This document shows positions 33,601 through 41,695 of a DNA stretch of 64,000 bases, in pieces. The notes under the pieces are model-generated. The model was not told where the DNA came from and did no database searches. It was given only the letters and a program-made list of their open reading frames with translations. The DNA lies in NCBI RefSeq assembly GCF_002954545.1, contig NZ_MSCH01000003.1, positions 1,328,824 through 1,392,823 of the forward strand. Direction: 5' to 3'. Position numbers and translations under genes: made by a program. Source of the stretch: Psychrosphaera saromensis. GTDB taxonomy: Bacteria; Pseudomonadota; Gammaproteobacteria; Enterobacterales; Alteromonadaceae. Each line of letters opens with the position of its first letter. Within the stretch, counting starts at the first letter, position 1.

Positions 33601-33936
33601 TTATCTATTTTCCAACATCATTACGAAGCTCAGGTTGCTCACATGGGTCAGGTAAGTGATGAAGATTTATTTGCACCAATATTTACCAGTGCCAGACGCC
33701 GAGCGTTATGGTTGGGGATTAATTTAATTACTGCTTTTTTAGCGTCAGCAGTTATTGGTATTTTCGACAAGGTATTAATTGAAGTGGCTGCTTTGTCTGG
33801 CATTATCATTCCAATGGTGCTTGATAAAAATGGCATAGACCCAGCATTAGCAGGCTCTGTAATTTTAACTACAGTGACAGACGTGGTCGGCTTCTTTGTA
33901 TTCTTAGGCAGCGCCACTATTATTTTTATGAGTTAA
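33601..33936 (+). pseudogene. Truncated mgtE duplicate with a 264-bp in-frame internal deletion
   Basis: The sequence matches 31932-32531 of the complete mgtE almost base for base, but lacks the N-terminal and CBS domains and 264 bases (88 codons) of the membrane part. The deletion joins IEV to AALSGII at a short GTGGCT repeat present at both ends in the parent (about 32117 and 32379). A 97-residue frame from ATG 33643 remains open, with about three helices, yet the conserved Mg2+-pore glycine-rich segment is gone. Function as a transporter is unlikely. Confidence 0.88.
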
Positions 33937-34083
33937 ATTTGCCCCGTATCTAGTTTACGGGGTCACACCATACTCATTACGAAATTAGTACCATAACAAT
34001 AGTTAATTAAATCAAGTGTTTTCATTCTCGACTTTTTGCTACAGTGCATGTATTCACAGTCGTACCACTTGAGTTTTATTTGT

Positions 34084-35298
34084 ATGGAAACGAAACAAGT
34101 CACCGTTGTTACTATTTCTCCTATTTATGCACCGTTAGAATTAAAGACGGGCATCAATCGTTTATCAGAACAGTACATTGCGTTCAAAAAACAACTTAAA
34201 AGCCCTAACATATTATTTTTAAACGACAGTGTTCAAAAAGAATACGAGTTTATTAATCATGACAGTTGGGATCATCGCCTATTTATATGGTGTGATGAGG
34301 CGTTAGACCCAACGCTGTCAATTCATGTATTCCCCAATAATATTGCAATAGCTGTGGTTACACACACTCTTGATTATAACGATGACACTGAAGCCTTAGA
34401 AAGCGCGGCTCAAACCAGTGCTAATTTTCAAATCAAACAAGCTTATCCTGGCTTTGTAAATGCGATTAATAATTTAAAAACGGAATCAACACAGACGTTT
34501 TTTGAATTTGATAACACTGCGTCATTAACGCCAGATATCTTTTGGGTTTCAAGAACCTTAGTGGTAAATAGTGATGAGGTCTCATCGGATGTTAACCAAC
34601 CGTTATTAACTAAATGGTTACGACATACTTACAATCCGGATGATGCTCAAAACATTATTGATGGCACTTTAGATTGCTCATTAACCTGGCTTAACTATGT
34701 GATTGTTGATTTAGCCTCTTTAAGCGACGAAAGATTAGAAAGTATGATTTTGGCGCAATATTATTACTCTGCGCAAGAACGCTGCAATCGCTTATTAAAA
34801 TCAGCGATTGATAGCGCGTATAATGACTCAAATGATAAACAAGCCAACAAACAGTTAATTAGCAGTCGTGTTATTACTCGTTTGCATCAGGTGGATTACC
34901 ATGAGCATTTGAAGTACTTAACGCAAACAAAACGTAAACGTGTGCAAGACATTCTAAAGTGTTGGGACTTTGAACAGCTGACTGAAAATGGTCAAAGAAT
35001 GATTGAGATATGTTCAAGTAAAATTGAAGACACTGAAAATAAAAAACGTGAAAAAAGCTCCCTGATGACAGACTTACTGCTTGTCGCCTTGAGCTTTTTT
35101 ACTGTGTTTGAGCTTTCGTTATATTTGACTGAATTAAGCCGCGAAATGATGTCTCGTCCAGCGCTTGATTTTAATGACGATAGTCGCTCGTTCATGCTGC
35201 AGTTTATTGCAGGAATAGATACAGATGTCATGTTTGGTTCGGGCTTTGTTCTTACCTTATTGCTGTTCTTCGCTTATAAAATTATAAAATCTAGGTAG
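34084..35298 (+). CDS. Uncharacterised protein with two C-terminal membrane helices
   Basis: The product is 404 residues from the ATG at 34084 (METKQVTVVTISPIYAPLEL); starts at 34036 and 34048 would add a short Cys-rich segment and are less likely. Residues 1-335 look soluble and mixed alpha/beta (NPDDAQNIIDGTLDCSLTWL in the middle), followed by two helices (about 335-358 and 385-402). A large cytoplasmic domain with a C-terminal membrane hairpin is the likely topology. It is followed 5 bases later by a solute-binding protein gene and then a membrane protein, suggesting a three-gene operon. No family is recognised. Confidence 0.7.
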   Translation: METKQVTVVTISPIYAPLELKTGINRLSEQYIAFKKQLKSPNILFLNDSVQKEYEFINHDSWDHRLFIWCDEALDPTLSIHVFPNNIAIAVVTHTLDYNDDTEALESAAQTSANFQIKQAYPGFVNAINNLKTESTQTFFEFDNTASLTPDIFWVSRTLVVNSDEVSSDVNQPLLTKWLRHTYNPDDAQNIIDGTLDCSLTWLNYVIVDLASLSDERLESMILAQYYYSAQERCNRLLKSAIDSAYNDSNDKQANKQLISSRVITRLHQVDYHEHLKYLTQTKRKRVQDILKCWDFEQLTENGQRMIEICSSKIEDTENKKREKSSLMTDLLLVALSFFTVFELSLYLTELSREMMSRPALDFNDDSRSFMLQFIAGIDTDVMFGSGFVLTLLLFFAYKIIKSR

Positions 35299-35303
35299 TT
35301 ATC

Positions 35304-36323
35304 ATGTTTCATATTAGCTCACGCTTAATCCGCGTTATTGCATCGTCATTACTTATATTATTTGCCAGCTTGTCATACGCCGAGCCGACAGAAACTATTT
35401 TAACTGAAACTTGGCCGCCTTATATTTTGTCGCAAGATGAACCTAAAGGGAGCGCCGCAAAGTGGTTGGATTTACTTTTTGAACATCAAAAAACAACACC
35501 TAATTGGCAATACATGCCTTATGACGTTTCTTTTTATTATGTGAGTAAAGGGCAACGAAATTTAGGCTTTCCATTTTTTAAAACGTCCGAAAGGGCATCT
35601 CAAGTATTGTTTTCCGATCCTGTTTTTTATGTCACCAGTAAAATGTATTACAACCGCCAATACTTGAATGCGGACTCAGCTAAAATCGCCTTTGAGCAAA
35701 AACAAAAAATGGGCAAAGTAGCCGGCTACAGTTATGGCGCAACCTTAGATAAATTGCTTGAAAATGCGATTGAGTTTGGTACTGAAAAGCAGGCGTTAAC
35801 GGCTTTGTTTAATCATGAGATATACATATTGCCAATGACGGAAGGCGTGATGAATTACCATTTAACCAACGACTTCCCGCTTAGAAAAGAGCTTGTTAAA
35901 TCGTTAAAAGGCATTGAAGACACGTCTAGCTTGCATGTTATTGCAGCCAACAATAGCGCGGGTAAAAAACTAGTTAATGACATTAACCAAACGATTAAAA
36001 TATTGGCCGACGCTGGCATTAATGACTTACAAACTAATAAAACCAATATACCTGTTGCTATCGACGTTGCTCAACTGATCACATCGGAAGGTTATCCGTT
36101 AATCACCGGGCAAACTGAAAAGCAGGGTGAGAATATTGATTATTACGCGCTACCAAGAGGCAGTAAAGTTATTGTTATCCAGTGGAGTGATAAAATGACT
36201 CAGGCTTCAAAGAGCGATAGGATTTATAAAAACATGATGGATTTAAGTAAAGTGGTTGTATTAAATGGGCCTCATGTAGGCAAAGAATTATTTGTGCGTA
36301 ATATGCATATTGAGCTGCTGTAA
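35304..36323 (+). CDS. Periplasmic solute-binding protein (family 3-like)
   Basis: The product is 339 residues with a signal peptide ending SYAEP at about 27. The start of the mature chain (TEWPPY-type ETWPPYILSQDE, then KGSAAKWLDLLF) and LGFPFFKTSERASQVLFSDP resemble amino-acid-type family 3 binding domains. No ABC permease or ATPase gene is beside it. It is flanked by two membrane proteins of unknown function, so it may be a sensor or regulator subunit rather than part of a transporter. Confidence 0.8.
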   Translation: MFHISSRLIRVIASSLLILFASLSYAEPTETILTETWPPYILSQDEPKGSAAKWLDLLFEHQKTTPNWQYMPYDVSFYYVSKGQRNLGFPFFKTSERASQVLFSDPVFYVTSKMYYNRQYLNADSAKIAFEQKQKMGKVAGYSYGATLDKLLENAIEFGTEKQALTALFNHEIYILPMTEGVMNYHLTNDFPLRKELVKSLKGIEDTSSLHVIAANNSAGKKLVNDINQTIKILADAGINDLQTNKTNIPVAIDVAQLITSEGYPLITGQTEKQGENIDYYALPRGSKVIVIQWSDKMTQASKSDRIYKNMMDLSKVVVLNGPHVGKELFVRNMHIELL

Positions 36324-36324
36324 G

Positions 36325-36879
36325 ATGATTTTAATAATTGGTTGGTTTGGGACATTTCTTTATTTAATTGGTCATGCTTATATTTCGCTTAAGCAACATT
36401 GGCATAAAAATACCTATTACACCTTTAACTTGGTTGCGGCGATAAGCTTAATCATTAGTTCGGTGTATAACGCTTCATGGCAAGCGGTTGTGGTGAATTC
36501 ATTCTGGGTCATTATCAGTGTTTTACTGCTTCTGAATGTTAACTTAACCTCAACTAAGTTTACAGTGCGTCAGTATTACTGGATATTCTTTGCGCTGGTT
36601 GCAAACTTTGTTATTCAATCTCTGTTAAAAAATCAGCTGGATTTAGCCTCTTTAGGTTGGATTGCTGCTTATGTTTTCTCTGCAGTTTACTTGTTGTTTA
36701 GTGCCGAAAAAATGCTGCCTAGATATTATTTACTGTGGAATATTTTTGCTGCGTTAGCGCTATTACCACAATTGTGGGTTGATCAAAATTGGCCTGTTTT
36801 TGGTTTGGAAGTTAGCTGGGCAATAATTTCAGCATACGGCGCAATACGGAAGTTTGAGCAAGCGCATTTAATAAATTAG
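36325..36879 (+). CDS. Membrane protein with two tandem CBU_0592-like units
   Basis: The product is 184 residues from the ATG at 36325, one base after the preceding stop; a start inside that gene (36292) is less likely. Each half repeats a three-helix pattern: GWFGTFLYLIGHAYISLK with a later SFWVIISVLLL, and GWIAAYVFSAVYLLFSAEK with a later SWAIISAYGAI. This resembles the small CBU_0592 membrane domain. The tight spacing argues for translational coupling with the solute-binding protein. The function of this domain is not known. Confidence 0.7.
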   Translation: MILIIGWFGTFLYLIGHAYISLKQHWHKNTYYTFNLVAAISLIISSVYNASWQAVVVNSFWVIISVLLLLNVNLTSTKFTVRQYYWIFFALVANFVIQSLLKNQLDLASLGWIAAYVFSAVYLLFSAEKMLPRYYLLWNIFAALALLPQLWVDQNWPVFGLEVSWAIISAYGAIRKFEQAHLIN

Positions 36880-37006
36880 AGTGGTCGCTATTTTCAGTTA
36901 GAGCCAGCCTGAAAGTGAAGGTATGCATATCATAAAATAGCCACTTTTTAAAAGCAGTGCTCAGTTAAGTTACTACTTATAGAGCGATTTTGATGAGGAA
37001 TAAATC

Positions 37007-37372
37007 ATGGCGTTTGACAGAGGATTAGAAGAGCGCTTGTACGATCATTTCCAAGGGCGACATGATTTAACCACCAAGAAGATGTTTGGTGGTTTGTGCT
37101 TTTTACTGTCAGAGCATATGTGCTGTGTCATCATAGGTGATAAATTGATGGCTCGTGTTGGCCCTGACAATTACCTCGACTGTTTAGCCAAACCTCAGGT
37201 TACAGAAATGGATTTTACCGGCAAACCCGTCAAGGGGTTAGTTTATATCCTACCAGATGGGTTTGAGTCAGACTCTGACTTAGCTTATTGGCTAAATACC
37301 AGCATTAGCTTTGTTGATTCTTTACCGCCTAAGCAACCCAAGCTTGCTAAAAAAAAACCTTCAAAAAAATAA
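37007..37372 (+). CDS. TfoX N-terminal domain protein
   Basis: The product is 121 residues. The TfoX_N pattern is evident, with KKMFGGLCFLLSEHMCCVI and then LMARVGPDNYLDCL, ending in a lysine-rich tail KLAKKKPSKK. Unlike the competence regulator TfoX/Sxy it has no C-terminal domain. Such short proteins are widespread and of unknown role; direct competence control is not implied. It has a good GAGGAAT ribosome-binding site and stands alone. Confidence 0.85.
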   Translation: MAFDRGLEERLYDHFQGRHDLTTKKMFGGLCFLLSEHMCCVIIGDKLMARVGPDNYLDCLAKPQVTEMDFTGKPVKGLVYILPDGFESDSDLAYWLNTSISFVDSLPPKQPKLAKKKPSKK

Positions 37373-37506
37373 GAAACTAAAAAACAAAACCACTTAAAAG
37401 TTAAAACTAATAAACCTCTAGGTGCGATCTAGATGTTATGTCCAGAGGTTATGCCCAGATGTTAGGTATAGCCTTACATACCAATGTAACTGCGTTGTAA
37501 AAACAC

Positions 37507-39228
37507 TTAGTGAATTGGTTTTCTAAATAAGACGTTGCCTATCTTTAAGTCGTTCCATTGTGGTGTAACGGCTTCAACTTCATTATTTAATAAATCAGTT
37601 TGCATTCCTGAAGCGTCGCCAGAGCCACTAGTATTATCCATATATTTATATTCCCACTGCTCATTGTTTAATTGGAGCAGATAAGCTGAGTAGTAATTGT
37701 CTTCTTCTGATATAAACACAAAGTTTAATTCACCGTCGTTGTTTAAGTCTTTAGCGACAACGTAATTAGTTATTTTACGCCCAGCCCGATAGAGTCCTAT
37801 TTCCTTGTCATAGATAGCTTGGATTAAGTCCTCAGAGAAATAACTTTGCTCTGGCCAGTATGTAAGGAATTGCTTAAATACGTCAATACTCACTATTTCA
37901 ACTTCTGTATCGTCATATTTGTAGTTCACATAGAGTCCATCAAGGAGTTCTACTTTTTCAGGTGCGTTTAGCTGTAGTTCAGGTCTAATTTCTTGTAAAG
38001 CCAAATAGCCTTGTCTGCCCAAAGAGTTTGCAAAGTAGTAATAACTAAAATCTTGATATGATGTTGTACCGTCTTGCAAGCGAGCTATTTGATTATTGGC
38101 GGTTAAACTCTGAAAACTTAACAACGGTGAGTTAACCAGTAACATAAAGGACATTACAACAAGGCCCATGACGACATTGACTTTACTCACGATTTCTAGC
38201 CATGCTCCTCGCTTTTTAATAATACCAACCAAATAACTAACTGAAAAACATGCTAATAAAAAGCAAACTAATACAGCCCAGCAGCGTGAAACGGTTAATC
38301 CATATTGGTCGATGCGAGACCAAATACCATAAAATGAAATAATGCTATAAAGCGGTAATAACGCCACACTAATAATAATGATTTTATTTAATACTGAGTG
38401 ATAAATACGTTCTTTGATATTTCCTTGGTAAACCGCATTGACAAAAAATAAGGTTAACGCTTGTAACCAAAGTGCTAGCGAACTGCCTTTGCCTGTTTCC
38501 CAAAGTGTGTCTAAACCGGTAAATATGAGTGTTGTTAAAAAGCCTAATGAAATAATACTCAACGCAGGTAACAAAAACTTTATAAGTGTTTTAAGTATGG
38601 TTGCTATGCTCTCGGCGGTAGAGGTGATATTTCTAAAAATGACAATAGCAAAGCCAAAAGCAAGATTTAATACTGGTATTACAAACCAATTTTTATCTAA
38701 TAATGTTGAAAAGAAATGTATGCCCAAAATTGAAAATAACTCAGCACCTAAATTTAGAATTCCCCAAAAAACCAATACAAATAAACAGCACTCACTAAAA
38801 ATAATAAAGTTTTGCCAAGACAGTTTAAACAATGAATGGAAGTTCGCTTTCTCTCCAGTAAGGCGCAATTGTATATACATTAATGCTTTAAAACACGCGA
38901 TCAAAACGGTGAAGATAAATACAGTTACAGCGGTGTCGTTATTGATAAGTTTAAGTGGGAGTTGTTGTAGACCAATGTAAGCGCCCAATAGTGATAACAC
39001 TAAGCTAAAAGGTAATAGGTATTTGAAACAAGCTATAACCTTCTGTTTTGTTATACAAAGTAAAGTTAACAAAGGGAAGCTAATGGTGAAAGTCATCAGT
39101 GAAATAAACCAAATAGGGTTACTACTAGGCCAAGATTGAGATTCCGAGCTTTGGTATAAAAGTGTTAATAAAATACCTTGAATGAGAGATATGATAATAA
39201 TGAGTGGTTTAGGTAATTGATTGTCCAT
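37507..39228 (-). CDS. DUF4153 family multi-pass membrane protein
   Basis: The product is 573 residues. About twelve helices cover residues 7-380, with DUF4153-like text including KERIYHSVLNKIIIISVALLPLY (20-residue core KERIYHSVLNKIIIISVALL) and DQYGLTVSRCWA. A soluble C-terminal domain (about 395-573) follows, with YKYDDTEVEIVSIDVFKQF and a LNNDGELNFVFISEED stretch. The family is of unknown function in the inner membrane. It is a single gene. Confidence 0.82.
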   Translation of the reverse strand: MDNQLPKPLIIIISLIQGILLTLLYQSSESQSWPSSNPIWFISLMTFTISFPLLTLLCITKQKVIACFKYLLPFSLVLSLLGAYIGLQQLPLKLINNDTAVTVFIFTVLIACFKALMYIQLRLTGEKANFHSLFKLSWQNFIIFSECCLFVLVFWGILNLGAELFSILGIHFFSTLLDKNWFVIPVLNLAFGFAIVIFRNITSTAESIATILKTLIKFLLPALSIISLGFLTTLIFTGLDTLWETGKGSSLALWLQALTLFFVNAVYQGNIKERIYHSVLNKIIIISVALLPLYSIISFYGIWSRIDQYGLTVSRCWAVLVCFLLACFSVSYLVGIIKKRGAWLEIVSKVNVVMGLVVMSFMLLVNSPLLSFQSLTANNQIARLQDGTTSYQDFSYYYFANSLGRQGYLALQEIRPELQLNAPEKVELLDGLYVNYKYDDTEVEIVSIDVFKQFLTYWPEQSYFSEDLIQAIYDKEIGLYRAGRKITNYVVAKDLNNDGELNFVFISEEDNYYSAYLLQLNNEQWEYKYMDNTSGSGDASGMQTDLLNNEVEAVTPQWNDLKIGNVLFRKPIH

Positions 39229-39305
39229 AATGACTTTTTACTTACTTCTCTAATAGTTAGTCCAATATGGGAAAGTATCACTTAGGTGTTTTTGCTACAA
39301 GTTTT

Positions 39306-40340
39306 TCAATGTTGAGTTGCCTGCTCTTTAAATACAGTTGGTGTCATGCCAGTCCAGCGTTTGAAGGCTCGTCTGAAATTGGTCACGTCGTTAAATTGTA
39401 AACTGTTGGCTATGTGTTCGTTATTCTGTTGGTTTTCTACCATGGCAAAAATAGCGTGTTGGCAGCGTATTCTATCTAACAAAATTTGATAACTAGTTTG
39501 GTGTTGAGCCAACTTACGTTTTAACGTTGATGTGCTAATTGATAAGTATTGAGCGCAATGCTCCAAACTAACATCTTGATACGTTACGCGGGATTCTATG
39601 AATTGGCTAACGGCTTGTACAAAGCCAATGGGATGCTGCTGTTCCTTTCTAATAAGTCGTGCATCTAACAAGGACATGTTTTTTAACGACTGACTGCAAT
39701 TTTCAATTTCATGAAATAACCAAACATCATCAAAGCTGACCATAGCAAGTTGCTGATCAAAGCTTACTTTATTACCTAAGTTAACATGGTACTGCTCAAT
39801 ATAATCCACCTCTTTATAAGGTAACTTTATTGCGATTGGGATGATTTCACCCAATCTATATTTAATGGCACCGACCATGGCAGATAAAATGAATTCGTAT
39901 AAAAATCGTTGTTGAATATTTGATACTTCGCCTATCGCGCTGTTAAACAAAAGATGAGTTTTGCCTTGGGTTTTTACAACATTGATATATAAAAACGGAC
40001 ATATCTTAAATTGAAATAATTGACACAGCTTTAACATCTGGGCAATGTTTTTACAGTTTAAAAAGGCTTGAGATAAACTACCTAGCTGACCTGGGAAAAA
40101 CTTTCGACCCAAAATAAAACTCAAATCGCCTCGCTTGGTTAAGCGTATGGCATTGTCAATTATGGTTAATAATTCTGTGGTGGAAATACGTTTGTTAGGG
40201 ATGTCGAGATCTTGATGAAAGCAACGAGTGCCTTTTAATATTTTATCTGGATGCACACCGCTTTGTTTGGCCAAATCAACAAGAACAACCACGAATTGTC
40301 TGCACAAAACAATATTGTCGTGTCGTTCAAATATCTTCAT
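39306..40340 (-). CDS. AraC-family regulator with arabinose-binding-type N-terminal domain
   Basis: The product is 344 residues. Residues about 20-200 form the Arabinose_bd domain (DIPNKRISTTELLTIIDNAI, LGSLSQAFLNCKN). The C-terminal AraC helix-turn-helix pair lies at about 240-338, with DVSLEHCAQYLSISTSTLKR and FNDVTNFRRAFKRWTGMTP. It is the OruR/MmsR-like architecture. Its start codon overlaps the stop of the upstream GGDEF gene by one base, so the two are co-translated. The target genes are unknown. Confidence 0.9.
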   Translation of the reverse strand: MKIFERHDNIVLCRQFVVVLVDLAKQSGVHPDKILKGTRCFHQDLDIPNKRISTTELLTIIDNAIRLTKRGDLSFILGRKFFPGQLGSLSQAFLNCKNIAQMLKLCQLFQFKICPFLYINVVKTQGKTHLLFNSAIGEVSNIQQRFLYEFILSAMVGAIKYRLGEIIPIAIKLPYKEVDYIEQYHVNLGNKVSFDQQLAMVSFDDVWLFHEIENCSQSLKNMSLLDARLIRKEQQHPIGFVQAVSQFIESRVTYQDVSLEHCAQYLSISTSTLKRKLAQHQTSYQILLDRIRCQHAIFAMVENQQNNEHIANSLQFNDVTNFRRAFKRWTGMTPTVFKEQATQH

Positions 40341-41296
40341 TATGCGACGTCTTTGCTATGTATAAGTTGATTAGGTGAGGCTTGGTTATTTATGTCGTGT
40401 TTGGTTGCCAGCATGCGGTCGTTTAACTTGTCTAACACATTTAAGTATTCATCCTCGCCATTACATTCCATGACGCAACTTGTCACATGCTGATATTGTG
40501 CAGCGGCTGAATTACCAATTTTAAAGGCTAGATTAGCAATGGCTTGTTCTATATGCGTCGCCACGGTTTGTGCGGTTTGCACTGAAGTGTTTGGCATTAA
40601 AATAATAAAACGGTCACTGGCATAACGGCAAGCTAAGTCTTCGTCTCTTAAATTCATTAGAATTAACTGTGCTGTTTCGCGTAATAAAGTGTCGCCTTGT
40701 TGATCGCCATATTTACGGTTAAAACTGTCGAACTTACGGATATCTATTAACATCATGACAAATGATTGTTGGTGTATCCCGGCGTTAATAATTTCTCTTT
40801 GTAATTGGTTTTTCATGTACTTGGCACTGTAAAGTCCAGTGACAAAGTCGGTTAAGCTATGGTCGCGATAATAACGTTCAGTGTTACGTAATTGTGCGTT
40901 GATACTCATTTGTTCTTGATGCCACCAATACAAAGCCACCGACATAATGATCATACCAACAGGTGCTGGTAATGACTCTATGGTGCCTAACCAGGCGCTA
41001 TCAGAAGTATAAAAGTAGAACTCATCTATAAAATCTAACAACATAGAAACATGAGTTAAGGTTAACCCAACAAATAATAAGTTAGTTACCTTGCCAGAGG
41101 GGCGGCTAATTAATATGAAAAATATCCACACTAAAGTCACGAGAGTAATGCCAGCCTCACCAACGGCATCAAACCAGTCGAGTTCAGACGCCTCTTTAAG
41201 TGTGCCAAGGTGAGTGGTAATGGCAACTATGCTTGTTATCACTAATAAAAGGATAAGAAACAAGTGACGGTGGAATTTTAAAAAAGATAGATTCAT
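40340..41296 (-). CDS. Membrane protein with degenerate GGDEF domain (ASDRF)
   Basis: The product is 318 residues. Five helices fill residues about 10-130, then a GGDEF fold begins with DFVTGLYSAKYM. The fold is intact (IDIRKFDSFNRKYGDQQGD), but the signature RYGGDEF is replaced by RYASDRF. Both active-site glycines and the catalytic glutamate position are altered, so diguanylate cyclase activity is unlikely. It may bind a nucleotide as a sensor or regulate the AraC protein it overlaps by one base. The upstream 399-base region separates it from a divergent TonB receptor. Confidence 0.88.
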   Translation of the reverse strand: MNLSFLKFHRHLFLILLLVITSIVAITTHLGTLKEASELDWFDAVGEAGITLVTLVWIFFILISRPSGKVTNLLFVGLTLTHVSMLLDFIDEFYFYTSDSAWLGTIESLPAPVGMIIMSVALYWWHQEQMSINAQLRNTERYYRDHSLTDFVTGLYSAKYMKNQLQREIINAGIHQQSFVMMLIDIRKFDSFNRKYGDQQGDTLLRETAQLILMNLRDEDLACRYASDRFIILMPNTSVQTAQTVATHIEQAIANLAFKIGNSAAAQYQHVTSCVMECNGEDEYLNVLDKLNDRMLATKHDINNQASPNQLIHSKDVA

Positions 41297-41695
41297 AAGG
41301 CTTAATAATAGTTTTGGTCGTTTTTAATAGCGTAAAAGAACGACCTTAAAGTGAATAGGGTCATATTAGCTCAGGTTAATGACACTTTTATGAAACCTAT
41401 TTACCCTTTTTACTTCATTCACTAAGCCCCCTTTAAATATCCTTTGATTATCAAAAGCTCATACCTCTTAAAATGACTTTTGTATTGGAGTCATATCAGC
41501 TCATAGAGTACAAAATGTTCAGCTTAATTGAGTGAAAATCAGATGAATTCTTGTTTATGAAATTTACTGAAATATTTCTGTCACTTTCATTGTTTAGGTT
41601 AGCGGCGCTTTAACCAATTATTGATTTGATTGGCAAAACAACAACTAACAATTCAGTACGAACAACATACGCCCTAAATTCGCATAACAACGAGA
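41297..41695. other. Divergent intergenic region carrying a Pho-box candidate
   Basis: No open frame of note is present in these 399 bases. The region lies between the minus-strand GGDEF/AraC genes and the plus-strand TonB receptor. The only recognised element is the Pho-box candidate at 41567-41584. The rest is AT-rich. Confidence 0.5.
41567..41584 (+). promoter_or_regulatory. Putative Pho box (PhoB-binding site)
   Basis: CTGAAATATTTCTGTCAC matches the two 7-base direct repeats with 4-base spacer of the PhoB consensus (CTGTCAT-N4-CTGTCAC). The second half is perfect and two bases are off in the first. It lies 111 bases before the TonB receptor start, and the downstream metallophosphoesterase makes phosphate control plausible. 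Confidence 0.6.

Noticed and set aside
33462-33659. Plus-strand frame of 65 codons between the lipoprotein and the mgtE duplicate
   Set aside because: It runs antisense to the sulfotransferase fragment and crosses the rearrangement junction, and its translation resembles no protein.
38438-38980. Plus-strand frame of 180 codons inside the DUF4153 gene
   Set aside because: The minus-strand frame encodes a full 573-residue membrane protein with recognisable family text; the plus frame is its shadow.
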